Notes: a model not told the origin generated them from the letters alone. A DNA stretch of 27,949 bases from Brevundimonas sp. (GCF_003248455.1 NZ_QFNM01000035.1:1-27949), one strand, 5' to 3'. Positions 16,888 through 23,712 are shown, counted from the first letter of the stretch. Program-made: numbers and translations.

Positions 16888-17682
16888 TTATATATCGAGA
16901 AAGTCTTGATGCCTATAGTAGTCCCGAAGTTTAGATAAATTCTCTAACGTCTTTGGATTGGCGTCCTGCGAAGCAATTATGAGAGGTTCACACTTATCAT
17001 AGTAAAATTTAATCTGGCCTCTCATTGTAAGGTCAACGTACTTAAGGTCCAAATCACCACGCGTTATTCCAGCGGCAACGAACTCAAAATAGTTTAGTAT
17101 GTATTTAACGGACTGAGCAGCTTTCCTGTCTGTCTCGTTTTTTGAGTTTTCCATACGAGAAAGGTCTGAAATGTAAACCATCGGCGATAGTTTAAGACCA
17201 AACGCTTCATGGAACGCAAAGGTGTTTTCGGCGAACGTGGGTTGAGAAACGCGGGCGAAAAGAAGATTTATGGTGTGCTGCACCCTTGAATTTCGATGGG
17301 ATACCCATCCAGCAACTGCCCACCCTATTGCAGCGGCGGCAACAGCCATTGTCGCTACGGCGGCCGAAACGAGCGTAGTCTCGTCAGGCTTGTGAGAAGC
17401 AAGCCACAATATGTATAGCCCGAGCGCAAGGCACGCAAAGACTATCATGACCACCGTCGCGATTACTGGAGAGAAAGGCTTGATACGTTTCCAGGTCCGC
17501 ATTCCGGCCGTGACTCGTTTTCTTCTTCCCGCCGCAGTAATGAGCGCATCGACCTCCTGAGCAAGGACGCGGGCCTCACGTTCCTCTAATCGGCCTTCGG
17601 CAACAAACCCTGCGCAAGCAGCCTTACATATGGTCCGGATGACTTTTTGACGCTCAGAATGGCTTATCATCGATCCAGACAC
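16888..17682 (-). CDS. Two-pass membrane protein with DUF4760-like cytosolic domain
   Basis: The 264-residue protein has an N-terminal charged region (1-65), two transmembrane helices at about 72-95 and 103-126, and a C-terminal domain. The domain shows SVKYILNYFEFVAAGITRGD, then MRGQIKFYYDKCEPLI and NPKTLENLSKLRDYY, as in DUF4760. The gene is markedly lower in GC than its surroundings, suggesting a separate origin. The GTG at 17682 lies in the tail of a terminator with no Shine-Dalgarno, and ATG 17670 is also possible. Expression may depend on read-through of that terminator. Confidence 0.78.
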   Translation of the reverse strand: MSGSMISHSERQKVIRTICKAACAGFVAEGRLEEREARVLAQEVDALITAAGRRKRVTAGMRTWKRIKPFSPVIATVVMIVFACLALGLYILWLASHKPDETTLVSAAVATMAVAAAAIGWAVAGWVSHRNSRVQHTINLLFARVSQPTFAENTFAFHEAFGLKLSPMVYISDLSRMENSKNETDRKAAQSVKYILNYFEFVAAGITRGDLDLKYVDLTMRGQIKFYYDKCEPLIIASQDANPKTLENLSKLRDYYRHQDFLDI

Positions 17683-17683
17683 G

Positions 17684-17710
17684 AAAAAGGCAGCCCGTAA
17701 GGCTGCCTTT
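17684..17710 (-). terminator. Intrinsic terminator just upstream of the DUF4760 gene
   Basis: On the - strand AAAGGCAGCC and GGCTGCCTTT form a perfect 10-bp stem with a 5-base loop, followed by TTCG to complete a five-T run. It ends 1-2 bp before the GTG start of the DUF4760 gene and would stop the short upstream transcript. Confidence 0.8.
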
Positions 17711-17733
17711 AAATCTTCATCCTTAAGGGGGCG

Positions 17734-17760
17734 TTAGCCGCCAACCATACCTTCGCGCAT
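17734..17760 (-). CDS. Eight-codon peptide ORF (leader peptide or small RNA)
   Basis: ATG 17760 to TAA 17734 encodes MREGMVGG. It is preceded by TAAGGAGG (17767-17774), a near-perfect Shine-Dalgarno at 6-base spacing, much better than those of the larger cargo genes. It lies between a promoter-like sequence and the terminator at 17684-17710. An attenuator peptide for the DUF4760 gene is one reading; a free-standing 100-nt transcript is another. Confidence 0.5.
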   Translation of the reverse strand: MREGMVGG

Positions 17761-17790
17761 ATTGGCCTCCTTAGTTTGACCTAAACATAC

Positions 17791-17817
17791 CCTATAGGAA
17801 GACGGGCCACCCGTCAA
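17791..17817 (-). promoter_or_regulatory. Promoter for the eight-codon ORF
   Basis: On the - strand TTGACG (17817-17812) is followed after 15 bases by TATAGG (17796-17791). With TTGACGG and CCTATAGG it also resembles the Caulobacter housekeeping consensus TTGACGS, N10-14, GCTANAWC. The Shine-Dalgarno lies about 17 bases downstream of the -10. Confidence 0.55.
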
Positions 17818-17861
17818 GGAATTCGGCCCTCACCCTCGTGCGGGGCTCTACGCATAGTGGC

Positions 17862-18107
17862 CTATGTTAGTTCCCAACGCGAGTTGAGATAGGGCTTCCG
17901 CCAAGCCATGCCAAGTGCTTCAGCGATGCCACTTATAAACGCAACGCCTGCCCTTTTGGCCCGCCTTAGAATTGACAATAGCCCGGCTCTACGCCCCGGC
18001 ACCTCGGCCAACTTTACCGGAAACGCCAAGCTGGGGCTCTCCTCGCCGCGCTCGATACCGGCGAGATAGCGCATAACCATGCCGATCTTTCGGCCGACCT
18101 CAGACGC
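17862..18107 (-). pseudogene. Remnant of an XRE-type HTH gene, in frame after the XRE stop
   Basis: Directly after the TAG of the upstream XRE gene, and in the same frame, the sequence reads ASEVGRKIGMVMRYLAGIE and then RGEESPSLAFPVKLAE. This is the second half of an XRE helix-turn-helix domain (YLxGIERGExxPSL). The first helices are missing, and the following 45 residues look unrelated. It is probably left by deletion between tandem regulators. An internal ATG at 18080 could start a 72-residue product, but it would lack a whole HTH. Confidence 0.5.
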
Positions 18108-18377
18108 CTAGTGTTTAGCGCCGCTCTTGCGTCCTGCCGGTAAGGGCTCTGGCCGAGCCTGACCTTCTATAGGTTCCGCGAAGAATTCTGACAGAGGCGC
18201 CCGCAATACCTCCGCCAGCCGATCCAGCAGATCGACCGACGCATTTCCCTGACCGCGTTCCAGTTCGCTGACGTAGGCCCGATCTACGCCTGTGTCGGCG
18301 GCCAGCCGCTCTTGCGACAGCCCTCGCGCGGTCCGCAGCCTTCTGAGATTCCACGCCACCAGCGCCCGCCCGTTCAT
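18108..18377 (-). CDS. XRE-family transcriptional regulator
   Basis: The 89-residue protein is a single Cro/C1-type HTH domain: WNLRRLRTARGLSQERLA, TGVDRAYVSELERGQGNASV and LLDRLAEVLRAPLSEFF, followed by a short basic tail. ATG 18377 is taken as start; an in-frame TTG at 18386 gives three more residues. No good Shine-Dalgarno is visible for either. It faces away from the small membrane protein/lipoprotein pair and could repress either side. Confidence 0.85.
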   Translation of the reverse strand: MNGRALVAWNLRRLRTARGLSQERLAADTGVDRAYVSELERGQGNASVDLLDRLAEVLRAPLSEFFAEPIEGQARPEPLPAGRKSGAKH

Positions 18378-18481
18378 GCCCGGCAAGCGACAGCTTCACC
18401 AGTCATTAAACCACGGGATATAGCCTACAGATTAAGTCGAGGGGGCTGTTGGATGAAGAAGGCGACTGCACGGATCAGCCA

Positions 18482-18601
18482 ATGGGCTGTCTGACAGGCA
18501 TCATGCTCGGCGTGGTCGGCTTCTTCGTGGCTGGCCCCGTGGGAGCGATCATCGGATTGCTTATCGGCATTCTGGGCACCATGAACGGGAAACGTCGATG
18601 A
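18482..18601 (+). CDS. Small glycine-rich membrane protein, 39 residues
   Basis: The product starts MGCLTGIMLGVVGFFVAG and continues as one hydrophobic, glycine-spaced segment to ILGTMNGKRR, with a positive end. It resembles a glycine-zipper transmembrane helix. The stop overlaps the next ATG as ATGA, so translation is coupled to the lipoprotein. An in-frame TTG at 18449 could extend it by 11 residues. An overlapping 13-codon ORF (18453-18494, MKKATARISQWAV) follows a better Shine-Dalgarno (GAGGGGG) and may act as a coupled leader. Function unknown. Confidence 0.5.
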   Translation: MGCLTGIMLGVVGFFVAGPVGAIIGLLIGILGTMNGKRR

Positions 18602-19428
18602 AGATGAAGCTGCTGGCAACGCTGATGGCGACCGCCGCCTTGACCGGATGCGCAACGGTCGAACCCGAGTATCGCATGGTCCCGACCGGCGACTACAATG
18701 TCGGTGTTCGGTTCTCTCGCGGTAACGCCGCCATGGTCTCCAACGGCCCCGCCGGCGCCGTCATGTTGCTGCCGGTCAGATATAACGCGACGTCAAAGAT
18801 GTTCTTCGCGGTGGCCGCTTTCAACACCAGCAACGCGCCGCTCAACTTCGGCGTCGAGAACGTCCGCATCCTCTTGGAAGACGGCACGCCCCTTTACGTC
18901 CAAGACTTCAACTACCTGCGCCACCAGGAGCGGATCAAAGCCCAGCGCGACATCAATGCGGCCTGGATAGACGCGGGTATCGAAGGGTATCTCGCCTACC
19001 TCGACACCGACGGATTGCCGGACCGTCACCGCCGGCAGATCGCGTATCGGACGGCCGCCGGCTCGTATGCCGTCGATACAGCAACGATCGAAAATCGACT
19101 GCGGCGGGCGATGTCGGCGTGGGGCCGCAACGTTCTCCAGACGACGACGATCGACTCAGGCGCGACCTTCGGCGGTTATGTCTTCGCTGACCAACTGTTG
19201 ATCCCAGAAGGGACGCGCCGGCGGATTGTCGTCGAGGTCAACTTCGGCGGCGCCCCGCATAGATTCACACTCAATCTGGTGCCGTCGGGGACAGACTTCC
19301 CCGTTCCAACCGGCATTCCCGCCGTGCCAGGGCGCACGATGCAGGCTATGCAGCGGACACCCGAGACATGGCACTGGACCGATGGGCCGCCACCATCCAA
19401 AGCCGATGGGGTCCTTGTGATCGAATAG
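18598..19428 (+). CDS. Hypothetical lipoprotein
   Basis: The 276-residue protein has a lipoprotein signal peptide: MKMKLLATLMATAALTGC, with a lipobox LTGC and lipidated C18. The mature part has beta-rich segments (AVMLLPVRYNATSKMFFAVA, FGVENVRILLEDGTPLYV) and a repeat-free helical middle. PEGTRRRIVVEVNFGGAPHRF, near the end, suggests a beta-sandwich. No known domain is recognised. It is coupled to the small membrane protein, so the pair may act together at the envelope. Confidence 0.8.
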   Translation: MKMKLLATLMATAALTGCATVEPEYRMVPTGDYNVGVRFSRGNAAMVSNGPAGAVMLLPVRYNATSKMFFAVAAFNTSNAPLNFGVENVRILLEDGTPLYVQDFNYLRHQERIKAQRDINAAWIDAGIEGYLAYLDTDGLPDRHRRQIAYRTAAGSYAVDTATIENRLRRAMSAWGRNVLQTTTIDSGATFGGYVFADQLLIPEGTRRRIVVEVNFGGAPHRFTLNLVPSGTDFPVPTGIPAVPGRTMQAMQRTPETWHWTDGPPPSKADGVLVIE

Positions 19429-19899
19429 CGCTCGGCGATGGCCCGAGATGTGCTGCCGATCCGCCCTTGCTCAACGGCGACGAACTAGCCGCTGGGCACT
19501 GGTCATGGTTGTTCGGACCTAGTTCCACCCACTGGCATGTGGCGATCAACGACGCGTCCTCCAATTGATCGACTAAGACTGGTGAACGGCCAAACGTTGC
19601 GCCATCGCGGCGTTATGGAAAGCGCCCCCGATGGTCACCCCGCCGCTCGATCATCCTAGGGACGGCAGGGTCGATCATGTTGTGGGTCGGTGTAGCGCAG
19701 AAAGCCCATCTGGTCGCGCGGCTGGCTGTTAGCTAAAGGGTCTCGTGCCCTCGGACCAGATTGTTCTATCTTTTGAATCTGTTACGGGATTTCTTCAACG
19801 GCTTGTAATTTCGGGGAATTTATCCGATACTGGTCTGGGCAGACATGCGTCGGACTAACCCCGAGTTGCCTTTAGGCGGCAGCACTCTCGCAGTGTGAA
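19429..19899. other. 471-bp gap with no supported gene
   Basis: No reading frame with a credible start, Shine-Dalgarno and protein-like content was found. One + frame, to 19568, contains the peptide-like GHWSWLFGPSSTHWHVAIND and could be a decayed or frameshifted 3' extension of the lipoprotein gene. The right half (19740-19850) is lower in GC. It lies between two converging transcripts. Confidence 0.5.
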
Positions 19900-20727
19900 T
19901 CAGGGGCCGGGGGTCTGCCCACACCCCTTCGTAAAGGACAGAAGAAATTGTTTTTGGATGTCGGAGGGGTGCGACGCGTGCCATGAAGGGACCGGGGCGA
20001 GCCCATGGTTAAGCGCATTGCCAGCCTTGTGAATAAGGCGGGGTTTTAGAATCTCAGCATAGCGAGTCTCGTGATTGCCATAGACATTCGGCTCAACGGC
20101 TGTCCAGAACGCGCTCGTGATGCAATCCGCTATCTGCAAACCAGCCCAGCGTGAATGATCCTCCACTACGAGATCATCTATATTGAGGACCTTCCAGTTA
20201 ATCGATCGCACAGGGCGCATAAGTTCACGGCCATCTCTCATCAAGCGAAGATAGTCCTTCATGTGATGATAGTCGGTTCCGCCTCGACGAGAGAACACAA
20301 GCTTTAGACGACATGGCTCAGCGCTGCTTCCAGCCGCGCACTCGGCCGTCACTCGTTCCAAAAGCCATCTAACTAGGTAGTTGTATAGCATCCCCTTCGA
20401 CTTGAATACATTGGCCCATTTTGTCCCAGGGATAGTTGTTTTGTTAGAAAGCATCACAGCGGCTCCCAGAGGAAACCGACTTATTTCCTGGCAGGCCACC
20501 ACTTTCTGATCGTGGTTCAAGTCACGGAAATGCAAATCTCGATTTGCTCTTCGAGGGAACTTAGCAAGTATCTCGTTTCTCAACTTTGGGAGGCTGGTGT
20601 CGTTGGTGGCGAGGACCAAGCAGGCTCCAATCGCTAACCATTGTGACTGACCACCGGCTCTGCCCTGCGCTTTCAGCTTGCCGAAGCCTTCATCTCCAGC
20701 TTCATCAATGTAGGCGATGAAATCCAC
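19900..20727 (-). CDS. DUF3800 domain protein
   Basis: The 275-residue protein starts near VDFIAYIDEAGDEG, the D-E-x-G-D signature of DUF3800, an RNase H-like fold of unknown activity found in many mobile elements. The closing signature LQIADCITSAFW is also present. An ATG at 20781 would add 18 residues, but a perfect TATAAT overlaps it, so the GTG at 20727 is preferred. The gene is lower in GC than the flanking chromosome. Nuclease activity is suspected for the family but not shown. Confidence 0.8.
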   Translation of the reverse strand: MDFIAYIDEAGDEGFGKLKAQGRAGGQSQWLAIGACLVLATNDTSLPKLRNEILAKFPRRANRDLHFRDLNHDQKVVACQEISRFPLGAAVMLSNKTTIPGTKWANVFKSKGMLYNYLVRWLLERVTAECAAGSSAEPCRLKLVFSRRGGTDYHHMKDYLRLMRDGRELMRPVRSINWKVLNIDDLVVEDHSRWAGLQIADCITSAFWTAVEPNVYGNHETRYAEILKPRLIHKAGNALNHGLAPVPSWHASHPSDIQKQFLLSFTKGCGQTPGP

Positions 20728-20779
20728 GATGTCCGTTGCGAGACCGAGCCCCGGCAATCGGAACCCAACGATGAGTTGC

Positions 20780-20785
20780 ATTATA
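20780..20785 (-). promoter_or_regulatory. -10 element for the DUF3800 gene
   Basis: TATAAT occurs on the - strand and overlaps the upstream candidate ATG at 20779-20781. A weak -35, TTGCTG, lies 19 bases upstream. The transcript would start inside the longer reading, favouring the downstream GTG. Confidence 0.4.
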
Positions 20786-20844
20786 TGTTGACATAACGGC
20801 TCGACAGCAAAGAAAAATATGCGAACGAAGTGTTCGAGGTTCGA

Positions 20845-21966
20845 TCAGTGGGCGCCTGTGAGGAACGGTCCGAAATCAATCGTAACCTGAGGCCTCAGCT
20901 TCTCCGCAACCTGCCATTTCGCACCACCTGCAAGCGCCCTCCCTGGAGGGTTGATCCCACCGTTCAACCAGTCGCACAGCTTCGAAAGTCGCCCTGACTG
21001 AAAGAACTCCTTGGCGCTTTCGATAGCGTCGATGCAGCATTCGGCCGCTTCCAGATCGACGTCGGCCTGACGGACGATTTGAGAAAGGCGCGAAGTGGAC
21101 TTGTCTTGGGTCCCTTGGCCGATGGCGGCGAGTCCTCGAAGGCGCGCTACGATGTCGATCAACGTGCTTGATGGGCATCGGTCTGCCCGTATCCAATCGG
21201 CTCCTTCAAGTTCGCCATGATCGAGTTCGGCGGTTCTCGTGATCGGCTGGCCAGCGCCTAGCTTCGCCTTCAGTTGCCCGTGCTGGCGCGTGTATTCGTG
21301 ATTGTTCAGCCCGAGTTCCATCAGCTTCCCGACCTCGACCAAGAACTCGCTCATCACCGCGTCCTCGGCGGCACGGTCGCGCACCTCTGTGGTATGGACC
21401 AGACGAAGCGTCGATCCGACGTCGGAGGGCCTTAGAGCGCGAATCTTGGCTACCATGCGTGGCGCATCCTGCTCCAACCGGTTTCGTCCGGCTCGGAGAA
21501 CGCGTGCTTGGCCGCTCGACGCGATGGACGCCAACTCGTCGATCTTCGCGGGCAAGTCATCTCGAAGACGAAGCCACCGTGTCAGCACCTCGTAGCGACG
21601 CTTCATCTGCGTTCGGGCGTTCGAGGCAAGGCGGTAATTCGTGCCATAGGCCTTGGGACCGCAGGTGCTCCCGAGGAGGAAACGCCGCCCGTGTCCGTCC
21701 CTAAGGACGAACCCATGCCGGTGGGGCTGATGCTGCGGGCAGTGCGCGCAAGGTACAGCATCATCCTCAGGCGCAAGGTCGTATGCGAGTTCGATCTGAA
21801 ATTCGCCGAGGTCCGCCGGGATCGACCGGTGAATGTTGGGCAGGGACATCGGGTCATTCGTCGACCATTGAACGAGCAGAAGCTGTTCGTCTGTGAGGCT
21901 GTCCCAGCCGCGCTCCACATACGAAGAAGACGCGCCGGTGAGGTTCGGGTTGGCGGCGTAAGGCAT
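20845..21966 (-). CDS. Hypothetical protein with a Cys/His zinc-like motif
   Basis: The 373-residue protein is mostly helical. Near its N-terminus it has C73-A-H-C76, H79, H82/H84 and then FVLRDGHGRRFLLGSTCG with C102. This resembles a treble-clef or zinc-ribbon (CxxC, H, GxxCG) that marks incoming DNA- or RNA-binding proteins. The rest has no recognised domain. The start at 21966 follows GAAAGGG at good spacing; an upstream in-frame start lacks one. Its partner genes are the DUF3800 gene downstream and the SOS-linked pair upstream, all in the same direction. Confidence 0.7.
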   Translation of the reverse strand: MPYAANPNLTGASSSYVERGWDSLTDEQLLLVQWSTNDPMSLPNIHRSIPADLGEFQIELAYDLAPEDDAVPCAHCPQHQPHRHGFVLRDGHGRRFLLGSTCGPKAYGTNYRLASNARTQMKRRYEVLTRWLRLRDDLPAKIDELASIASSGQARVLRAGRNRLEQDAPRMVAKIRALRPSDVGSTLRLVHTTEVRDRAAEDAVMSEFLVEVGKLMELGLNNHEYTRQHGQLKAKLGAGQPITRTAELDHGELEGADWIRADRCPSSTLIDIVARLRGLAAIGQGTQDKSTSRLSQIVRQADVDLEAAECCIDAIESAKEFFQSGRLSKLCDWLNGGINPPGRALAGGAKWQVAEKLRPQVTIDFGPFLTGAH

Positions 21967-22083
21967 CTGTACCCTTTCAAGAATCGGGGGTTGATGAACC
22001 ATACAACCTGAGCGCCGGGAGAACAAACCGTGTCCATAGGTCTGTCCCCAGTTTGCGACCCGTCCGTTCTCGGACGCGTTGTT

Positions 22084-22248
22084 CTAGCGCCGCCAGATCG
22101 CCGCCTTGATCAGTGCCCGCATGACGCTGGCGGTGTCCGGCGCCGTCGCCACGATCTGACCGCTGCACAGGCCAATGAAGCCGGTGCCCTCGCGCGCCGG
22201 CGCGATCTGATAGAGGTGGCGACCGCGCCAGAACTGAATCGGGGTCAT
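22084..22248 (-). CDS. Small hypothetical protein
   Basis: The 54-residue protein reads MTPIQFWRGRHLYQIAPARE and ends VMRALIKAAIWRR. The central GLCSGQIVATAPDTAS is the only conserved-looking part. It starts within the ATGA overlap with the preceding gene, so translational coupling is strong evidence that it is real. No domain is recognised. Confidence 0.6.
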   Translation of the reverse strand: MTPIQFWRGRHLYQIAPAREGTGFIGLCSGQIVATAPDTASVMRALIKAAIWRR

Positions 22249-22682
22249 CGGACCCACTCCCAGCCCTGGTAGAGGCCGACCTGAGGCACGACGCGGATCA
22301 CGCCGTCGTTTTTCAGTTTGGTCAGGCATGCGCCGACGCGCTTCCGCATCAGGACAATTGTTTCGTCGTCGGCTTTGAGTCCGCGTTCCTCGATCTGAAC
22401 TAGAACGAGGTCCAGCGACGTCAGCGGCTCGGTGGCGTTCTTCAACAGCCGCACCACCATCCGAACCACTTCGCCCTTCTTGGCGCGGTGCTTAGTCGGG
22501 AAGCGGACGATCCGGTCCTCGTTCGGCTTCGCGTTGAAGAGCCGGATGGCGGCGTCGATGTGATCCAGATCGCAAATGACTTTGCGCTCTTCGGCGCGCA
22601 GGTACTTCAGCTTGCCGGCGAGTTGAGCCCGCTTGTCCAGCAGGCCCATGACCGTGTTGGGGCGTTCGATGTCGTTCTTCAT
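22245..22682 (-). CDS. Coiled-coil plus winged-helix-like hypothetical protein
   Basis: The 145-residue protein has a coiled-coil region at about residues 14-50 (LLDKRAQLAGKLKYLRAEER) and a basic linker. A winged-helix-like domain follows: VRLLKNATEPLTSLDLVLVQ, MRKRVGACLTKLKNDGVIRV and a closing GWEWVR. The EPLT step and order of parts match the cargo protein at 14316-14954, so the two are likely distant paralogues. It is the first gene of the right-end operon, and a LexA box lies 5 bp before its ATG, so SOS control is expected. Function unknown. Confidence 0.75.
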   Translation of the reverse strand: MKNDIERPNTVMGLLDKRAQLAGKLKYLRAEERKVICDLDHIDAAIRLFNAKPNEDRIVRFPTKHRAKKGEVVRMVVRLLKNATEPLTSLDLVLVQIEERGLKADDETIVLMRKRVGACLTKLKNDGVIRVVPQVGLYQGWEWVR

Positions 22683-22687
22683 GAAAA

Positions 22688-22702
22688 GAACGTAGCAAGA
22701 AC
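22688..22702 (-). promoter_or_regulatory. LexA box upstream of the right-end cargo operon
   Basis: On the - strand GTTC-TTGCTAC-GTTC matches the alphaproteobacterial LexA operator GTTC-N7-GTTC exactly. It lies 5 bp before the ATG at 22682, where bound LexA would block both transcription and, if transcribed, initiation. Confidence 0.7.
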
Positions 22703-22724
22703 AACAAGATGCGTCTCAGGCGGC

Positions 22725-22749
22725 TAGGTGTGTTTGCGCCATAACAGCG
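22725..22749. repeat. Right terminal inverted repeat of the transposon
   Basis: This is the exact reverse complement of 13265-13289, 25 of 25 bases. It lies 22 bp upstream of the LexA box. Confidence 0.93.
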
Positions 22750-22757
22750 GAATACTC
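22750..22757. repeat. Right 8-bp target-site duplication
   Basis: GAATACTC, identical to 13257-13264. On the - strand it encodes the Glu-Tyr-Ser codons of comM just past the Walker B motif. Confidence 0.88.
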
Positions 22758-23672
22758 GGGCAGTTCGTCGAGGAACAACACGCCGTTGTGCGCCAGGGAC
22801 GCCTCGCCCGGCTTGGCGCGCAGGCCCCCGCCGGTCAGGGCGGCCATGGAGGCGGAGTGGTGGGGGCTGCGGAACGGCCGGTCGCGGGTCAGGGCGCCGC
22901 GCTCGATCAGGCCGGCGACCGACCAGACCATCGAGGTCTCCAGCAACTCCTGCGAGGTCAGGGGCGGCAAAAGGCCGGGCAGGCGCTGGGCCATCATCGA
23001 CTTGCCCGAACCCGGCGGGCCGATGAACAACAGATTGTGCCCGCCCGCCGCCGCGATCTCCAGAGCGCGCTTGGCGCTTTCCTGACCCTTGACCTCGCGC
23101 AGGTCGGGTGCGGCGCGCCCGGCCGCCAGAGGACCGGGTTCGGGCGCGCGCAGCACCTGGGTTCCCTTGAAATGATTGACCACGCCGATCAGAGATCGGG
23201 GCGCCAGGATGCGCGCGCCGCCGGCCCAGGCGGCTTCCGGCCCCGTCGCCTCGGGACAGATCAGGCCCAGCCCCATGGCGTCGGCGGCGACGGCGGCGGG
23301 AAGGGCGCCGCCCACCCGCGCGATCTGGCCGTCCAGCCCCAGTTCGCCGATGGCCGCCCAGCCGTCCAGGGCGTCGGGGGCGATCACCCCCATGGCCGCC
23401 ATCAGGGCCAGGGCGATGGGCAGGTCGAAATGGCTGCCCTCCTTGGGCAGGTCGGCGGGCGCCAGATTGGCGATGATCCGCTTGGCCGGCAGGGCCAGGC
23501 CGATGCCGGCGAAGGCGCCGCGCACCCGCTCCTTGCTTTCGGCCACCGCCTTGTCCGGCAGGCCCACGATGTTGAAGATCGTCGGTCCGTCGGAGCCGAT
23601 CAGCTGGACCTCGACATCCACGCGCCGGGCCTCGACCCCGTCGAAGGCGACCGTGACGACCCGCGCGACCAT
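22750..23672 (-). pseudogene. comM: comM (yifB) 5' fragment, cut off after the Walker B motif
   Basis: ComM is a hexameric AAA+ helicase that aids branch migration during natural transformation. The fragment has the N-terminal Lon-protease-like/ChlI domain (VEVQLIGSDGPTIFNIVGLP, HFDLPIALALMAAMG), the Walker A GPPGSGKSM and Walker B VLFLDELPE. Translation then runs into the transposon end and stops at 22716. ATG 23672 gives the usual MVARVVTVAF start; a longer reading to 23708 overlaps the LexA box. The truncated product lacks the sensor and arginine-finger parts, so it should not hydrolyse ATP productively. Confidence 0.95.
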
Positions 23673-23697
23673 ATCCGTTCTCCAGCTCCACCGTGGA

Positions 23698-23712
23698 GAA
23701 CGAACCATGAAC
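23698..23712 (-). promoter_or_regulatory. LexA box upstream of comM
   Basis: On the - strand GTTC-ATGGTTC-GTTC matches GTTC-N7-GTTC exactly, 25 bp before the comM ATG. A 9-bp inverted repeat, CGTTCTCCA with TGGAGAACG (23676-23684 and 23694-23702), overlaps it. The comM gene is, as I recall, among the SOS genes of Caulobacter. Confidence 0.75.

Larger units (their letters stand above)
13265..22749. mobile_element. IS1595-family transposon with about 9.5 kb of cargo, inserted in comM
   Basis: The element is 9485 bp. It has perfect 25-bp terminal inverted repeats beginning CGCTGTTATGG, is flanked by GAATACTC repeats, and encodes one IS1595-type transposase (14779-15852). Excising it with one repeat copy rebuilds an uninterrupted comM. 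From memory of the family, IS1595 members make 8-bp duplications, and some groups with CGGnnTT-like ends carry passenger genes; this element fits but is larger than the sizes I recall. The cargo has mixed base composition: 16850-17700 and 19800-20800 are clearly lower in GC than the chromosome. Interpretation as Tn7/AbaR-type is not supported, as there are no tniABC-like genes. Confidence 0.9.

Noticed and set aside
20822..20836. CGAAC-N5-GTTCG palindrome upstream of the DUF3800 gene
   Set aside because: It is short, inverted rather than direct, and not repeated elsewhere; not enough to call an operator.
13257..22757. Tn7-like or AbaR-type island in comM
   Set aside because: The inverted repeats contain TGT/ACA and comM is the AbaR target, but there are no tniABC or tnsABC genes, the duplication is 8 bp rather than 5, and the transposase is IS1595-type.
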